Shown: one piece after another, positions 8,354-16,570 of the stretch
Layout: each line of letters opens with the position of its first letter
Position numbering within the stretch: the stretch's first letter is position 1
Origin: Cohnella laeviribosi DSM 21336
GTDB taxonomy: Bacteria > Bacillota > Bacilli > Paenibacillales > Paenibacillaceae
DNA length: 64,000 nucleotides
NCBI RefSeq assembly: GCF_000378425.1
Contig: NZ_KB899809.1
Location: 62,001-126,000 of the forward strand
Direction of reading: 5' to 3'
Position numbers and translations under genes: made by a program
The notes under the pieces: model-generated
Databases searched by the model: none
What the model was told of the DNA's origin: nothing
The model's input: only the letters and a program-made list of their open reading frames with translations

Positions 8354-9238
8354 TCAGAGAATCCCGTACGACCTCAGCGTCTTTAGCCGTTCCACCGTTA
8401 TCCAGCCGCGCCACTCCGCTTCTCCGCCGGAACTAACCGGCGGCCAGTTGATCGGCCATCCTCCGTCCTCCTGCTGCTGGCAGACAAGGGCCCGCAGGTG
8501 CTTTTGCACATCCGCATCCGAAATCAACTTGTTCGCGTAGCTGTCGCGAGCCGGCGCCCAATCCAGCACTTTGTGGACGTAGCCTTCGGCCTCCGGGTCC
8601 CGCTCGATCGTGCCGGGGCGGCTCAGCCATTCGTCAACCGCGGGCCAATATGCGCTTGCCCTCTCCTGTTCCGGAGTATGCTGCAAAAACACGATCCATT
8701 GTACGCCGTCATGATATCCGGCCGGCTTCTCCTGATCGAAAACGCGCCATATATACGCAACGTTTTTCAGAAACCATTCCTCCCGGTAAAAATCCGTCCG
8801 CAGCTTCTGCTTGTAAAGCAAACCGACGATTCGGCCGGTCGGGTTGATCGAAGGCCGGTCGTCGCGTTCCGCCGCCCACCACGGCGCATGCGGATAATCG
8901 CCCGCGCTTCGAAAGACAAACGGGATTCCGCCGTCCTGCAGCGTAATGTCCCGCAAATACCGGACGATGCCTTCCAAAATTTGCGGATCGAATCCGTCCA
9001 CCTCGTCCATGATGGTTAGCGCCATTTCGGTCGGCACGGGCTGGCTGTGCGGACAGCGGATGTCCGGTTCGAGCGCGTTTCCGAATCCGCCGTCCCGATT
9101 TTGGTAAGGGCGGAGCGCCTCGATGACCGCCTCTTTCGAGCCCTCCTCAAAAAAATATTCGTACCGTCTCCGGTCAAGAAGCCGCGCGTATTGATAAAGA
9201 AACGACTTCGCACGTTCAAGTATTCGACGATTCTCCAT
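8354..9238 (-). CDS. Alpha/alpha-toroid (prenyltransferase/squalene cyclase repeat-like) protein
   Basis: About 294 residues with glycine-tryptophan repeat motifs of the terpenoid-cyclase/protein-prenyltransferase fold: YQNRDGGFGNALEPD near the N-terminus, LQDGGIPFVF in the middle and CQQQEDGGWPINW near the C-terminus. There is no DXDD cyclase motif, so cyclase chemistry is not supported. The frame opens at an ATG at 9262 that overlaps the previous stop codon (ATGA); AAGGAGG lies inside that extension, so ATG 9238 is also plausible. It is the last gene of a coupled WYL regulator, AlkZ-like and toroid set. Function unknown. Confidence 0.7.
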   Translation of the reverse strand: MENRRILERAKSFLYQYARLLDRRRYEYFFEEGSKEAVIEALRPYQNRDGGFGNALEPDIRCPHSQPVPTEMALTIMDEVDGFDPQILEGIVRYLRDITLQDGGIPFVFRSAGDYPHAPWWAAERDDRPSINPTGRIVGLLYKQKLRTDFYREEWFLKNVAYIWRVFDQEKPAGYHDGVQWIVFLQHTPEQERASAYWPAVDEWLSRPGTIERDPEAEGYVHKVLDWAPARDSYANKLISDADVQKHLRALVCQQQEDGGWPINWPPVSSGGEAEWRGWITVERLKTLRSYGIL

Positions 9239-9258
9239 GAATACGGATGCCTCCTTGT

Positions 9259-10326
9259 TCATAACGGTTTTCCGTTATACATGACGATGTTGTGGCGTTC
9301 GGGCGAATAGATTTTTCTTACCGCATCCAAGATCTCCTCTTGCCTGCGTTCGGCTTGATCCGGAGGCAGCTCCACCAATATGTCCTCAACATCATGAGGC
9401 CCGATCCTCCAATGCCCCAATACCGCGCCTTGGAACGTTCCGTCGATCAGCAAAAACTGCAGCACTTCGTACCCTTTGTACCGCCGCTGAAGCTCATCCA
9501 TATGCGCCCGCACGAGAAAATCCGACTTGTCCAGCATAAACACGCATGGCGGAATATCCGAGGGAACAAGTCCTTCCGCATCTTTCGCGTAAACGAAGCC
9601 TTCTCCAATGCCTTCCATTTCCGCCGTAACGATCTGGCCTCCCTCCACCAAGGCCTCAATCCCTTGACGGATGGCTTTGGCGGGCAGTTGCGACCAGCTC
9701 TTAATATGGGCTTCTGTTGCAAAAACCATCGCTTGGATAAAGGAATGGAGAACCTCGGAAACGGCTTGCGCGTATCGGCCTCCGTCAGCATTGATCTCAA
9801 ACCATTCCGTGGCAAAATCGAACCATCCCGTATCCCAATCCGTATCGGGCTGATGCTCGTAAACGAGGAACGCCTCTTGCAACGCCTGCAGCGCTTTCGA
9901 AATTTCGCCGGCCGGGTAGCCTTCCAGTTCCTGCTTTAATTGCTCTTTCGACAATCCTCCCGAAGTCTTAAGCACCGTCAAAATATCATCGTGGATCGGC
10001 TTTGCTTTGGCCAACGGCTTGCGAAAGGCGACGGCATACCGCTCCAAATCTTCCTGAAGCACATACCCGATGCGCCCGCCGCAAAATCTTCCTTTGATGA
10101 TCGCATTTCGTTCCCTAAGCTTGCCGGCAAGTCCATCGTCGTCAAACAGGGTTCGATGCACCAGTCTCGGCGGATCGCCAGGGCGGGTGTTATGTACGGG
10201 CGCCACGGGCTGCAGCAGCTTGAACAGTTCAAGATACTCCGGCTCGTCGTCCGGACTTTCGATGGGCGCAAGCAATCGCTGCCTTCTCAGCCGTTCTCCG
10301 ATCACTTGCTCGTAGGACAGTTTCAA
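9259..10326 (-). CDS. AlkZ/YcaQ-like winged-helix DNA-binding protein
   Basis: A 355-residue protein resembling the HTH_42 (AlkZ/YcaQ) winged-helix superfamily, whose studied members are DNA glycosylases that unhook interstrand crosslinks. Supporting segments are the N-terminal LSYEQVIGERLRRQRL, the wing GRFCGGRIGYVLQEDLERY, and the C-terminal DGTFQGAVLGHWRIGPHDVEDILVE (read as DGTFQGAVLGHW then RIGPHDVED). The usual catalytic QxQ triplet is not clear; the likely position reads LLQPVAP, so activity is uncertain. The TTG start overlaps the stop of the WYL regulator and GGAGGGAAAAGGG precedes it. Either a repair enzyme or a non-catalytic relative. Confidence 0.65.
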   Translation of the reverse strand: MKLSYEQVIGERLRRQRLLAPIESPDDEPEYLELFKLLQPVAPVHNTRPGDPPRLVHRTLFDDDGLAGKLRERNAIIKGRFCGGRIGYVLQEDLERYAVAFRKPLAKAKPIHDDILTVLKTSGGLSKEQLKQELEGYPAGEISKALQALQEAFLVYEHQPDTDWDTGWFDFATEWFEINADGGRYAQAVSEVLHSFIQAMVFATEAHIKSWSQLPAKAIRQGIEALVEGGQIVTAEMEGIGEGFVYAKDAEGLVPSDIPPCVFMLDKSDFLVRAHMDELQRRYKGYEVLQFLLIDGTFQGAVLGHWRIGPHDVEDILVELPPDQAERRQEEILDAVRKIYSPERHNIVMYNGKPL

Positions 10327-11288
10327 CCCTTTTCCCTCCCGGATTTCGGATCGAATCGGTAGCGGTCGCCTAATCGATTCGCCATTTCAAATAGCTCGTT
10401 TCGCAAATGTTCGGGCTCGATCACTTCGGCGTCCAGACCCAGCGTGAAGAAAAAGCGCACCGCCCATCCCCACTCTGAAGCAGGACACCTAAAATCCAGT
10501 TCCCATTCCTCTTCGGATACCTGCTTGACGGAATCGCCAATGTGAAAGTCCTGTTCGGCAAGCAACGCTCCCCGGTAAGTCAATTTCGCGAGAATGCGTA
10601 TGGAAGATTCGGGCCGATCTCCCCGTTTCCCTTCTTGCCGCCGGCCTTTCCCGGGTTCATCCCCCGGCTCATCGATCCTTTCGATTTGTTCAAAGCGATC
10701 TACGCGAAACGTTCGTTGTTCCTCGTGCGCGGCCGAATACGCCTCGCAATACCAGAAACCGTGCGCCGCGTATATTCTTCGGGGCAACAGCTTCAGCCAG
10801 CGGCGATGGTTTTCGGAACGGTAGAGGACATGAATCCAGCGCGATTCGGCCGTATGTTCCAGTAAGGCGGATAAATGAGGCGTCTTCGCCCTTCGCTCCG
10901 GCACCTCGATTTCAACATGCGCAAGGACCGGTTCAATTTGCTTCAAGGTCTGTTCCGGCAAAATGGCCCTGATTTTGTCCGCCACGGTCCATCTTGCCTC
11001 GCGGAACGGGGTATCGGCCATTTTCGTCAAGCTGCGAAGCGCAAACAGAACGGTCAAGGCTTCCTGGGCATTGAGCTGCAAAGGAGGCAGTTGGAAGCCC
11101 TCCATCAGGCGAAAGCCGCCCGCAGGACCCGGTATGGCGTACAACGGAACGCCCATTTCCGAAAGCGACTGCATATCCCGCAAAATCGTCCGTTTGGACA
11201 CTTCGAATTTATCCGCCAGCCTTTGCGCGGTTTCCGGCCTTTGCTGCAAGGCGATCAGGATCGCCAGCAGCCTGTCCTTCCGTTTCAA
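10323..11288 (-). CDS. YafY-type HTH-WYL transcriptional regulator
   Basis: A 321-residue regulator with an N-terminal winged helix (RKDRLLAILIALQQRPETAQ, FEVSKRTILRDMQSL, GVPLYAIPGPAGGFRL), a WYL domain (HVLYRSENHRRWLKLLPRRI, WYCEAYSAAHEEQRTFRVDR) and a C-terminal WCX-like segment. WYL domains bind small ligands or single-stranded nucleic acid, and such regulators often control DNA-damage or defence genes. The TTG at 11288 with GGGGGG before it fits the family start better than the ATG at 11363. The stop overlaps the start of the AlkZ-like gene, so the two are translationally coupled. A TATAAT box and a 21-bp palindrome lie upstream. Confidence 0.88.
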   Translation of the reverse strand: MKRKDRLLAILIALQQRPETAQRLADKFEVSKRTILRDMQSLSEMGVPLYAIPGPAGGFRLMEGFQLPPLQLNAQEALTVLFALRSLTKMADTPFREARWTVADKIRAILPEQTLKQIEPVLAHVEIEVPERRAKTPHLSALLEHTAESRWIHVLYRSENHRRWLKLLPRRIYAAHGFWYCEAYSAAHEEQRTFRVDRFEQIERIDEPGDEPGKGRRQEGKRGDRPESSIRILAKLTYRGALLAEQDFHIGDSVKQVSEEEWELDFRCPASEWGWAVRFFFTLGLDAEVIEPEHLRNELFEMANRLGDRYRFDPKSGREKG

Positions 11289-11312
11289 CTGGATCCCCCC
11301 GCTTCTGAACCC

Positions 11313-11349
11313 ATTATAGCACCCTAATGGTGACACAAGGGTTGTCACC
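11313..11349 (-). promoter_or_regulatory. Promoter and palindromic operator of the WYL regulator operon
   Basis: On the minus strand a TATAAT box (11318-11313) lies 24 bases before the TTG start. GGTGACA-N7-TGTCACC, a perfect 21-bp inverted repeat (11329-11349), covers the position of the -35 element, which is itself weak. This fits an autoregulatory site. Confidence 0.6.
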
Positions 11350-11402
11350 ATTTTTCGAACCATACGGATTTCCTCGCCCGTTTCCCTTATATCACAATCC
11401 TA

Positions 11403-11415
11403 TTGACATTATCAA
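11403..11415. promoter_or_regulatory. Candidate IclR operator, copy near the iclR-type gene
   Basis: TTGACATTATCAA (TTGA-N5-TCAA) matches 11 of 13 bases with the palindrome TTGATAATATCAA upstream of the liv-type operon at 18742-18754. The sharing of this motif by the regulator gene and the operon suggests a common binding site. Confidence 0.45.
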
Positions 11416-11486
11416 AGAAAGCAAAGAACATGGAGGATGTAGAGAAAAATCCATGCCGGCCGCAAGGCATGTTGGAGGTCATCCGT

Positions 11487-12269
11487 TTGAGCGACAATAA
11501 ACCGCGCCTGATTCAGTCCGTGAAGCGGGCTCTCGATATCATCAACTGTTTCGATTCCTTAAACGTCCAACTGTCGCTTAGCGAAATCAGCGAGAAACTC
11601 AATTTGAACATCAGCACCGTATACGGCATTCTGAACACGCTTTGCGCGTACTCCTACATCGACAAAAACCCGCACAACGGCAAATACAAATTGGGGCTGG
11701 AATTCCTGCTGAAAGCCAACCTCGTCTCGCAAAGCCTGGATCTGAAGGAAATCGGCCACCCCTTTCTGACCGAACTGACGAAGAAATACCATGAAACCTC
11801 CCATTTGTACGTGTATCAGAACGAGCAGATTTTTTGCGTAGACAAGGTGGAATCCCCCAGCACTTACTTTATTATCAGTTCAAGAGCGGGAAGCAAGCTG
11901 CCCATGCACGCATCCGCGTCGGGCAAAGTCTTTTTGGCGAGCATGCCCGAAGAGGAGCTTCAGACTTTTCTGAAAAAGTACAAGCTGACGAAGCTGACCG
12001 ACAAAACGATTACGGACAAAAGGCAGCTCATGAAAAATTTGCAGCAGATTCGGGAATTGGGTTACGGGATCGAAAACGAAGAGATTGAGGAAGGGGCCTA
12101 CAGTATCGCCGCACCCGTCAAAGATTCGGCCGGCCGCACGATCGGCACGATCAGCATGGTAGGTTCGATTTCGCGCATAAAAGAGAACGAGGAACCGATT
12201 CGGGCGGATTTGCTGAAAGCCGCAAGCGCCATCTCCTGTCAATTCGGGTATCAGTTCAAGACGAATTAG
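11487..12269 (+). CDS. IclR family transcriptional regulator
   Basis: About 260 residues. The N-terminal winged helix starts at IQSVKRALDIINCFDS and includes LSEISEKLNLNISTVYGILN. The C-terminal effector domain contains SRAGSKLPMHASASGKVFLA and ends with APVKDSAGRTIGTISMVGS, typical of IclR. A TTG at 11487, eight bases after GGAGG, fits the usual family start; an ATG at 11430 would give a longer product. It converges on the carbamoylase/ATC-hydrolase/liv operon with a 34-base gap. IclR proteins respond to small catabolic substrates, and a motif shared with the liv promoter region supports control of that operon. Confidence 0.85.
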   Translation: MSDNKPRLIQSVKRALDIINCFDSLNVQLSLSEISEKLNLNISTVYGILNTLCAYSYIDKNPHNGKYKLGLEFLLKANLVSQSLDLKEIGHPFLTELTKKYHETSHLYVYQNEQIFCVDKVESPSTYFIISSRAGSKLPMHASASGKVFLASMPEEELQTFLKKYKLTKLTDKTITDKRQLMKNLQQIRELGYGIENEEIEEGAYSIAAPVKDSAGRTIGTISMVGSISRIKENEEPIRADLLKAASAISCQFGYQFKTN

Positions 12270-12303
12270 ACATGGAACAGGAGCCGCTCGCGGCCGGTTT
12301 CGT

Positions 12304-13548
12304 TCATGGCTTTCGTTCATTGGCCAACTGGAGAAGCGTATAATAAAGCACTTCCGCTCCCGCGCCGCAATCCTCCTGCGAGCTCCACTCCTTCGGGGAA
12401 TGGCTGATGCCTTCCCGGGAACGGACGAAAATCATCCCGATCGGCCATCGCGATCGGAACTGCATGCCGTCATGGCCTGCCCCGCTCGGCAATGCTGGCG
12501 GCTGCTCGATCCCGGCTTTTCGGCAAGCCGCCTCGATAGCCGCCATGATTTCCGGAGAGCAAGGCGCGGGCGCCACCCGTTGCAGCGTGCGGACCGCCAG
12601 TTCGACTTGATGCGACGCGCAGACCCGGTTGCCGTATTCCTGAATGCTGCTTTCGAGCGCATTCCGGACCGCTTCATCGATATCCCGCAAATCCAGCGTG
12701 AATTCCACTTGCTCCGGGATGACATTGACGCCGCCCGGAGCGGCCCCGATTTTCCCGACCGTCGCGACCGCGTTCGGATACTTGCCGGCCTCCCGGTAAA
12801 TCCAATTCATCCATTCCGAAGCGGCCCGCAGAGGGTCCCTTCTCATGTTCATCGGCGTCGCGCCGGCGTGGCCCGCTTGACCGGTCAGCGTAAACTGCAG
12901 CCAGAGCGGCCCCGCAATGCCCGAGACGACCCCGACGGGCAGACGATGTCTCTCCAGCACGGAGCCCTGTTCGATATGAAGCTCCACGTAGGCTTTTACC
13001 TGCCGCGGATCTTTCGCCGCTTGACCGATGCGGTCGGGATCGTAGCCCGCCGCCCGCATCGCGTTGGCGATGGACAGATGCCGCTCGTCCTTGTGCCGTT
13101 CCAAATCTTCTTGCCGCAGCGTTCCCGCAAGTGCCCGGCTGCCGATCATGCCGAACCCGAATCTGGAGCCTTCCTCATCGGTAAAGGCGACGACTTCGAT
13201 CGGATGATCGGTGGCGATTCCTTTTTCCTCCATGCTTTGCAGAGCTTCGATCGCCGCCAGCACGCCGAGCGCGCCGTCAAACTTGCCGCCATGGGGAACC
13301 GTGTCGATGTGGGATCCGGTCAGGACGGCCGGGGCCAGGGGGTCGGCGCCTTCCCGGCGCCCGATCACATTGCCCGCACTGTCTTCGCGAACGGCCAGTC
13401 CCGCTTCTTTCATGTAAGAGATCACCCGATCCTTGGCCCGCCGCTCTTCTTCGGTAAACGAAAAGCGGGTGACGCCCCCGCTGTCCTGCTTTCCGATTTC
13501 GCCCAGTTCCATCAGCCGATGCCACAATCGGACGGCATTAATCTCCAT
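12304..13548 (-). CDS. M20 family N-carbamoyl-L-amino acid hydrolase
   Basis: A 414-residue metallohydrolase of the AllC/HyuC/AmaB group. Metal and substrate motifs are complete: GSHIDTVPHGGKFDGALG, AFTDEEGSRFG, ELHIEQG, SGAGHDGMQF and GISHSPKEW. Members remove the carbamoyl group from N-carbamoyl-amino acids, ureidoglycine or allantoate, releasing ammonia and CO2. The neighbouring gene encodes an ATC-hydrolase-family protein, and in Pseudomonas the pair converts 2-aminothiazoline-4-carboxylate through N-carbamoyl-cysteine to L-cysteine. That pairing suggests this enzyme acts second. The ATG at 13548 or a GTG at 13557 could start it; both overlap the end of the upstream gene. Confidence 0.9.
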   Translation of the reverse strand: MEINAVRLWHRLMELGEIGKQDSGGVTRFSFTEEERRAKDRVISYMKEAGLAVREDSAGNVIGRREGADPLAPAVLTGSHIDTVPHGGKFDGALGVLAAIEALQSMEEKGIATDHPIEVVAFTDEEGSRFGFGMIGSRALAGTLRQEDLERHKDERHLSIANAMRAAGYDPDRIGQAAKDPRQVKAYVELHIEQGSVLERHRLPVGVVSGIAGPLWLQFTLTGQAGHAGATPMNMRRDPLRAASEWMNWIYREAGKYPNAVATVGKIGAAPGGVNVIPEQVEFTLDLRDIDEAVRNALESSIQEYGNRVCASHQVELAVRTLQRVAPAPCSPEIMAAIEAACRKAGIEQPPALPSGAGHDGMQFRSRWPIGMIFVRSREGISHSPKEWSSQEDCGAGAEVLYYTLLQLANERKP

Positions 13549-14068
13549 TGTCCCCACGTCCCTCTTCCGCCGCCTTTTCCTTCATCTGGAACCGGAAATG
13601 GCAGTGGCCTTCTCTCAGCAGATACTTGTCGTGCTCCACTTCGAAATTGGCGTTATACCCTTTGGCAATGGCCGGGTCGATCATCTGGCAATACAAAATG
13701 CCGTATTCCTCCATCCCGTCCTTCTTCCACTGGTCGCCAAACGCGCATCTTGTAAACGTTTGTTCGATCTCCTGCGGATGATACACCGTTTCGTATTCGA
13801 ACAAGTCGCTTCGTCCCATATCGTAATGGGGCAAATAATTGAGCATGTCGTTCGGATGTCCGGCTGCGGCCGCCCGGCGGGCGATATCTCTTCCCCGCTC
13901 CTCGCCGAACGCCCGCACGCCTTCCCGGACCGCTTCTTTCCCCTCTTCCCCGAACCGGTCGACGACCGCTTTGGCGACGTGGGCAAACAGCTTGGCCATA
14001 ATCGTGTACGGCGATACCGGCTCCAGGCTCTCATCCTGCTTGATGGTTTTTTGGTTGGCTTCGCTCAT
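13538..14068 (-). CDS. L-2-amino-thiazoline-4-carboxylic acid hydrolase-family protein
   Basis: A 176-residue protein I recognise as the ATC_hydrolase family. Family features are the helical N-terminal part (MAKLFAHVAKAVVDRFGEEG, EAVREGVRAFGEERG), DMLNYLPHYDMG, TRCAFGDQWKKDG, GILYCQMIDPAIAKGYN and a C-terminal REGHCHFRF. Cys and His residues in CAF, YCQMID and GHCHF are candidates for the active site. The founding enzyme opens the thiazoline ring of ATC to a carbamoyl-cysteine; other members act on unknown amide or ring substrates. The ATG at 14068 is preferred for its GAGAGGAG site. It is followed, with overlap, by an N-carbamoyl amino acid hydrolase and preceded by a complete Liv-type importer. 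Confidence 0.8.
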   Translation of the reverse strand: MSEANQKTIKQDESLEPVSPYTIMAKLFAHVAKAVVDRFGEEGKEAVREGVRAFGEERGRDIARRAAAAGHPNDMLNYLPHYDMGRSDLFEYETVYHPQEIEQTFTRCAFGDQWKKDGMEEYGILYCQMIDPAIAKGYNANFEVEHDKYLLREGHCHFRFQMKEKAAEEGRGDNGD

Positions 14069-14103
14069 CGTCAAGCTCCTCTCCAATCGTTATGATTCAT
14101 TCT

Positions 14104-14835
14104 TCAATGCATGCCGAGATAAACCGTTTTGACGACAGCATTGTTTTTTAATTCCTCGGCGTCGCCCTGAACGACAATGCTGCCGGTCTCCATGACGTAG
14201 CCCCGATTTGCGGCCGCCAGCGCCATCTTGGTGTTCTGTTCCACCAGCAGCACGGATACCCCTTCCCGGTTCACGCTCCGGATCGCCCGGAAGATTTCCT
14301 TCACGATAAGCGGCGCAAGCCCCATGGAAGGCTCGTCAAGCAGCAGCAGCTTCGGTCTGGCCATCAGCGCCCGGGCGATCGCGAGCATCTGCTGCTCCCC
14401 TCCGCTCATCGTTCCCGCGAGCTGATTTTTTCGCTCCGCAAGACGGGGAAACAGTGAAAACATCTGCTCGATGTCCTGGCGGATAGCCGCTTTGTCTTTG
14501 CGGATATAGGCGCCCATTTTCAGATTCTCCAGCACCGTGAGATCGGCAAAGACGCCTCTTCCCTCGGGCACGTGGGAGATGCCCCGCTGCACGATCCGGT
14601 GCGGTTCCAGCTTCGTGATCTCGCTTCCTTCGAACCGGATGTTCCCCTGGCTGGCTCTGACGATGCCGGAAATGGTGCGCAAGACGGTCGTTTTGCCGGA
14701 ACCGTTCGTGCCGATGAGCGCCACGATTTCGCCTTGATAAAGGCGGAGATTCACCTGTTTAACCGCCGGAATCGCCCCGTACTTGACGCACAGGTCGTTG
14801 ATTTCCAATAATACGCGATTCTCCGTCAATCCCAA
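14104..14835 (-). CDS. livF: Branched-chain amino acid-type ABC transporter ATPase LivF
   Basis: A 243-residue ABC ATPase with Walker A GTNGSGKTT, Q-loop region, signature MSGGEQQM, Walker B KLLLLDEPSMGL and switch His in SVLLVEQNTKMA context. The short form and the MGLAPLIVKEIF segment identify the LivF subgroup, which pairs with LivG on the inner face of the membrane. The TTG start at 14835 follows GGGGAGG and overlaps the end of livG by ten bases. It lies 35 bases before the ATC-hydrolase-family gene, so transporter and hydrolases probably form one transcript. Confidence 0.93.
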   Translation of the reverse strand: MGLTENRVLLEINDLCVKYGAIPAVKQVNLRLYQGEIVALIGTNGSGKTTVLRTISGIVRASQGNIRFEGSEITKLEPHRIVQRGISHVPEGRGVFADLTVLENLKMGAYIRKDKAAIRQDIEQMFSLFPRLAERKNQLAGTMSGGEQQMLAIARALMARPKLLLLDEPSMGLAPLIVKEIFRAIRSVNREGVSVLLVEQNTKMALAAANRGYVMETGSIVVQGDAEELKNNAVVKTVYLGMH

Positions 14836-15602
14836 TCGTCCTCCCCGCCCAAATACGCGCTGATCACTTTGGGGTTTTGCTGAATTTCGGCCGCGCTGCC
14901 TTCGGCGATTTTGACGCCGTGATCCAGTACGACGATCCGGTCGGAAATGTTCATAATCAACCCGATGTCGTGCTCGATCAAGACGATTTCAATGTTGAAC
15001 TCGCGGGAGAGCTGCCGGATTTTCTCCACCAGCTGCTTCTTCTCGGCCGGATTCATCCCCGCAGCGGGCTCGTCCAGGAGCAGCAATTCGCAGCGGGTGA
15101 CAAGCGCCCGCGCCATCTCCAGCAGCCGCTGCTCCCCGTAGGGCAGGCTTCCGGCAAGCACGTCGAGTTTATGGTCCAAACCGACCGCCTTGAGCACCTC
15201 GACGCATTCCTGCGCGATCGCGGCACGCCTTTCGCGCCGCCGGCCCGTAAGAAAAATCGCCTCCAGCACGCTTTCCGTATTGCACTGGGGATGGGCGACC
15301 AGCACGTTTTCCAATACCGTCATGTTTTTGAGCAGCCGGGCGTTCTGGAACGTGCGCGCGATGCCGATTTTGACCCGTTCATAAGGCTTCAGCTTGTTGA
15401 TGACCCGATTTTTGTAGGTGATTGTTCCGGACGTGGGCCGGTAGATGCCGGTCAGCAGGTTGAACAGCGTCGTTTTCCCCGCCCCGTTCGGACCGATGAT
15501 GGCCAGAATTTCGCCCGTCCGCACACTCAGATCGATGTCGGTCAAAGCATGCAAGCCGCCGAACCGAATGGACACCTTTTCCAGCTTCAGCAATTCGTCC
15601 AT
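14826..15602 (-). CDS. livG: Branched-chain amino acid-type ABC transporter ATPase LivG
   Basis: A 258-residue ABC ATPase with Walker A GPNGAGKTT, signature LPYGEQRLLE (the LivG variant of the LSGGQ loop), Walker B ELLLLDEPAAGMNP and LIEHDIGLIMN with the switch His. The insert after Walker A (GIYRPTSGTITY, GIARTFQNARLLKNMTVLEN) is typical of LivG. It works with LivF to drive the LivHM permease. The ATG overlaps the TAA of livM in the sequence TAATG. Confidence 0.94.
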   Translation of the reverse strand: MDELLKLEKVSIRFGGLHALTDIDLSVRTGEILAIIGPNGAGKTTLFNLLTGIYRPTSGTITYKNRVINKLKPYERVKIGIARTFQNARLLKNMTVLENVLVAHPQCNTESVLEAIFLTGRRRERRAAIAQECVEVLKAVGLDHKLDVLAGSLPYGEQRLLEMARALVTRCELLLLDEPAAGMNPAEKKQLVEKIRQLSREFNIEIVLIEHDIGLIMNISDRIVVLDHGVKIAEGSAAEIQQNPKVISAYLGGEDDWD

Positions 15603-16570
15603 TATTTTCGCCCGCCCTTCTGCGCCAAACCGTAAAAGTTGTATTTCCGGTGTTTTTCACCCCAGAAGCCCGAAGGTTTGAAAATCATCATGAGAATAAT
15701 GGCCAATCCCAGCAGCATCATCCGGTAATCGTTCATGTAGCGAAGAATCTCCGGAGCGAGCACCAGAAGGATGGCGCCCAGGATCGACCCGGGAAGGCTG
15801 GCGGTGCCGCCCAGAATGACCATCGCCAAAATATTGACCGAATCCAGATACCGGAAGGAATCCGGGCTGACGTAGGAAATGTAGGCGGCCCAATACGCGC
15901 CGGCGACTCCGGCGAAGCAGGCTCCCAGGCTAAAGGCGAGCAGCTTGTATGGGTTCGGCCGGATTCCGACCGACTGGGCGAGCGTCTCGTCTTCGCGTAT
16001 CGTCAGCAGATTCAGGCCGATCCCCGAATGGACGATGCGGTTGATGATAAAATACGTCAATAAAACCAGCGCCAGAATCAGATAATAAAATTCGATCTTT
16101 TCGGTGAAGGCGTGCCCGAACAGGCTTGGAGCCGGTATTCCGGGCAGCCCCATCGGCCCCCGGGTGACGTCGACCCAGTTCACGAAAATCAAACGGACAA
16201 TTTCGCCGAATCCGAGGGTCACGATGCCTAAATAATCCCCTCGAAGACGAATGACCGGGCTTCCCAGCAGCAAGCCGAACAGGCCGGTCACCGCAGCGGC
16301 CGCGGCCAGCGCGAGCCAGAACGATGCCGAGCCGTGAAGCATGATCAGCGCGGCGGTATAAGCGCCGATTCCGTAAAATGCGGCATGCCCGAGCGCGAAT
16401 TGCCCGGCATAGCCGACGATCACGTTCAAACTCAGCGAAAGTATCGCGTAAATGCCAATGATAATCGCAATATGCAGGATATAATCATCGATTTGCTGCA
16501 GCAATAAAGGCAAAAGGATGAGCAGCCCGACGATCGCGAATCTGCCGGCACGGCTTCTCAAGTCGACCAC
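15602..16570 (-). CDS. livM: Branched-chain amino acid-type ABC transporter permease LivM
   Basis: A 322-residue permease with about nine hydrophobic segments. LivM hallmarks are YAILSLSLNVIVGYAGQFAL, GHAAFYGIGAYTAAL, RLRGDYLGIVTLGFGEIVRL, NITRGPMGLPGI-like TRGPMGLPGIPAP and GGTASLPGSILGA (the EAA-like coupling loop). The GTG at 16570 abuts the livH stop codon; a TTG nine bases on, after GGTGG, is an alternative. It forms the inner-membrane channel with LivH. Confidence 0.93.
   Translation of the reverse strand: MVDLRSRAGRFAIVGLLILLPLLLQQIDDYILHIAIIIGIYAILSLSLNVIVGYAGQFALGHAAFYGIGAYTAALIMLHGSASFWLALAAAAAVTGLFGLLLGSPVIRLRGDYLGIVTLGFGEIVRLIFVNWVDVTRGPMGLPGIPAPSLFGHAFTEKIEFYYLILALVLLTYFIINRIVHSGIGLNLLTIREDETLAQSVGIRPNPYKLLAFSLGACFAGVAGAYWAAYISYVSPDSFRYLDSVNILAMVILGGTASLPGSILGAILLVLAPEILRYMNDYRMMLLGLAIILMMIFKPSGFWGEKHRKYNFYGLAQKGGRK

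Noticed and set aside
8354-9238. Terpene or squalene cyclase
   Set aside because: The fold motifs are present but the catalytic DXDD-type motif is missing and the length is about half that of a cyclase.
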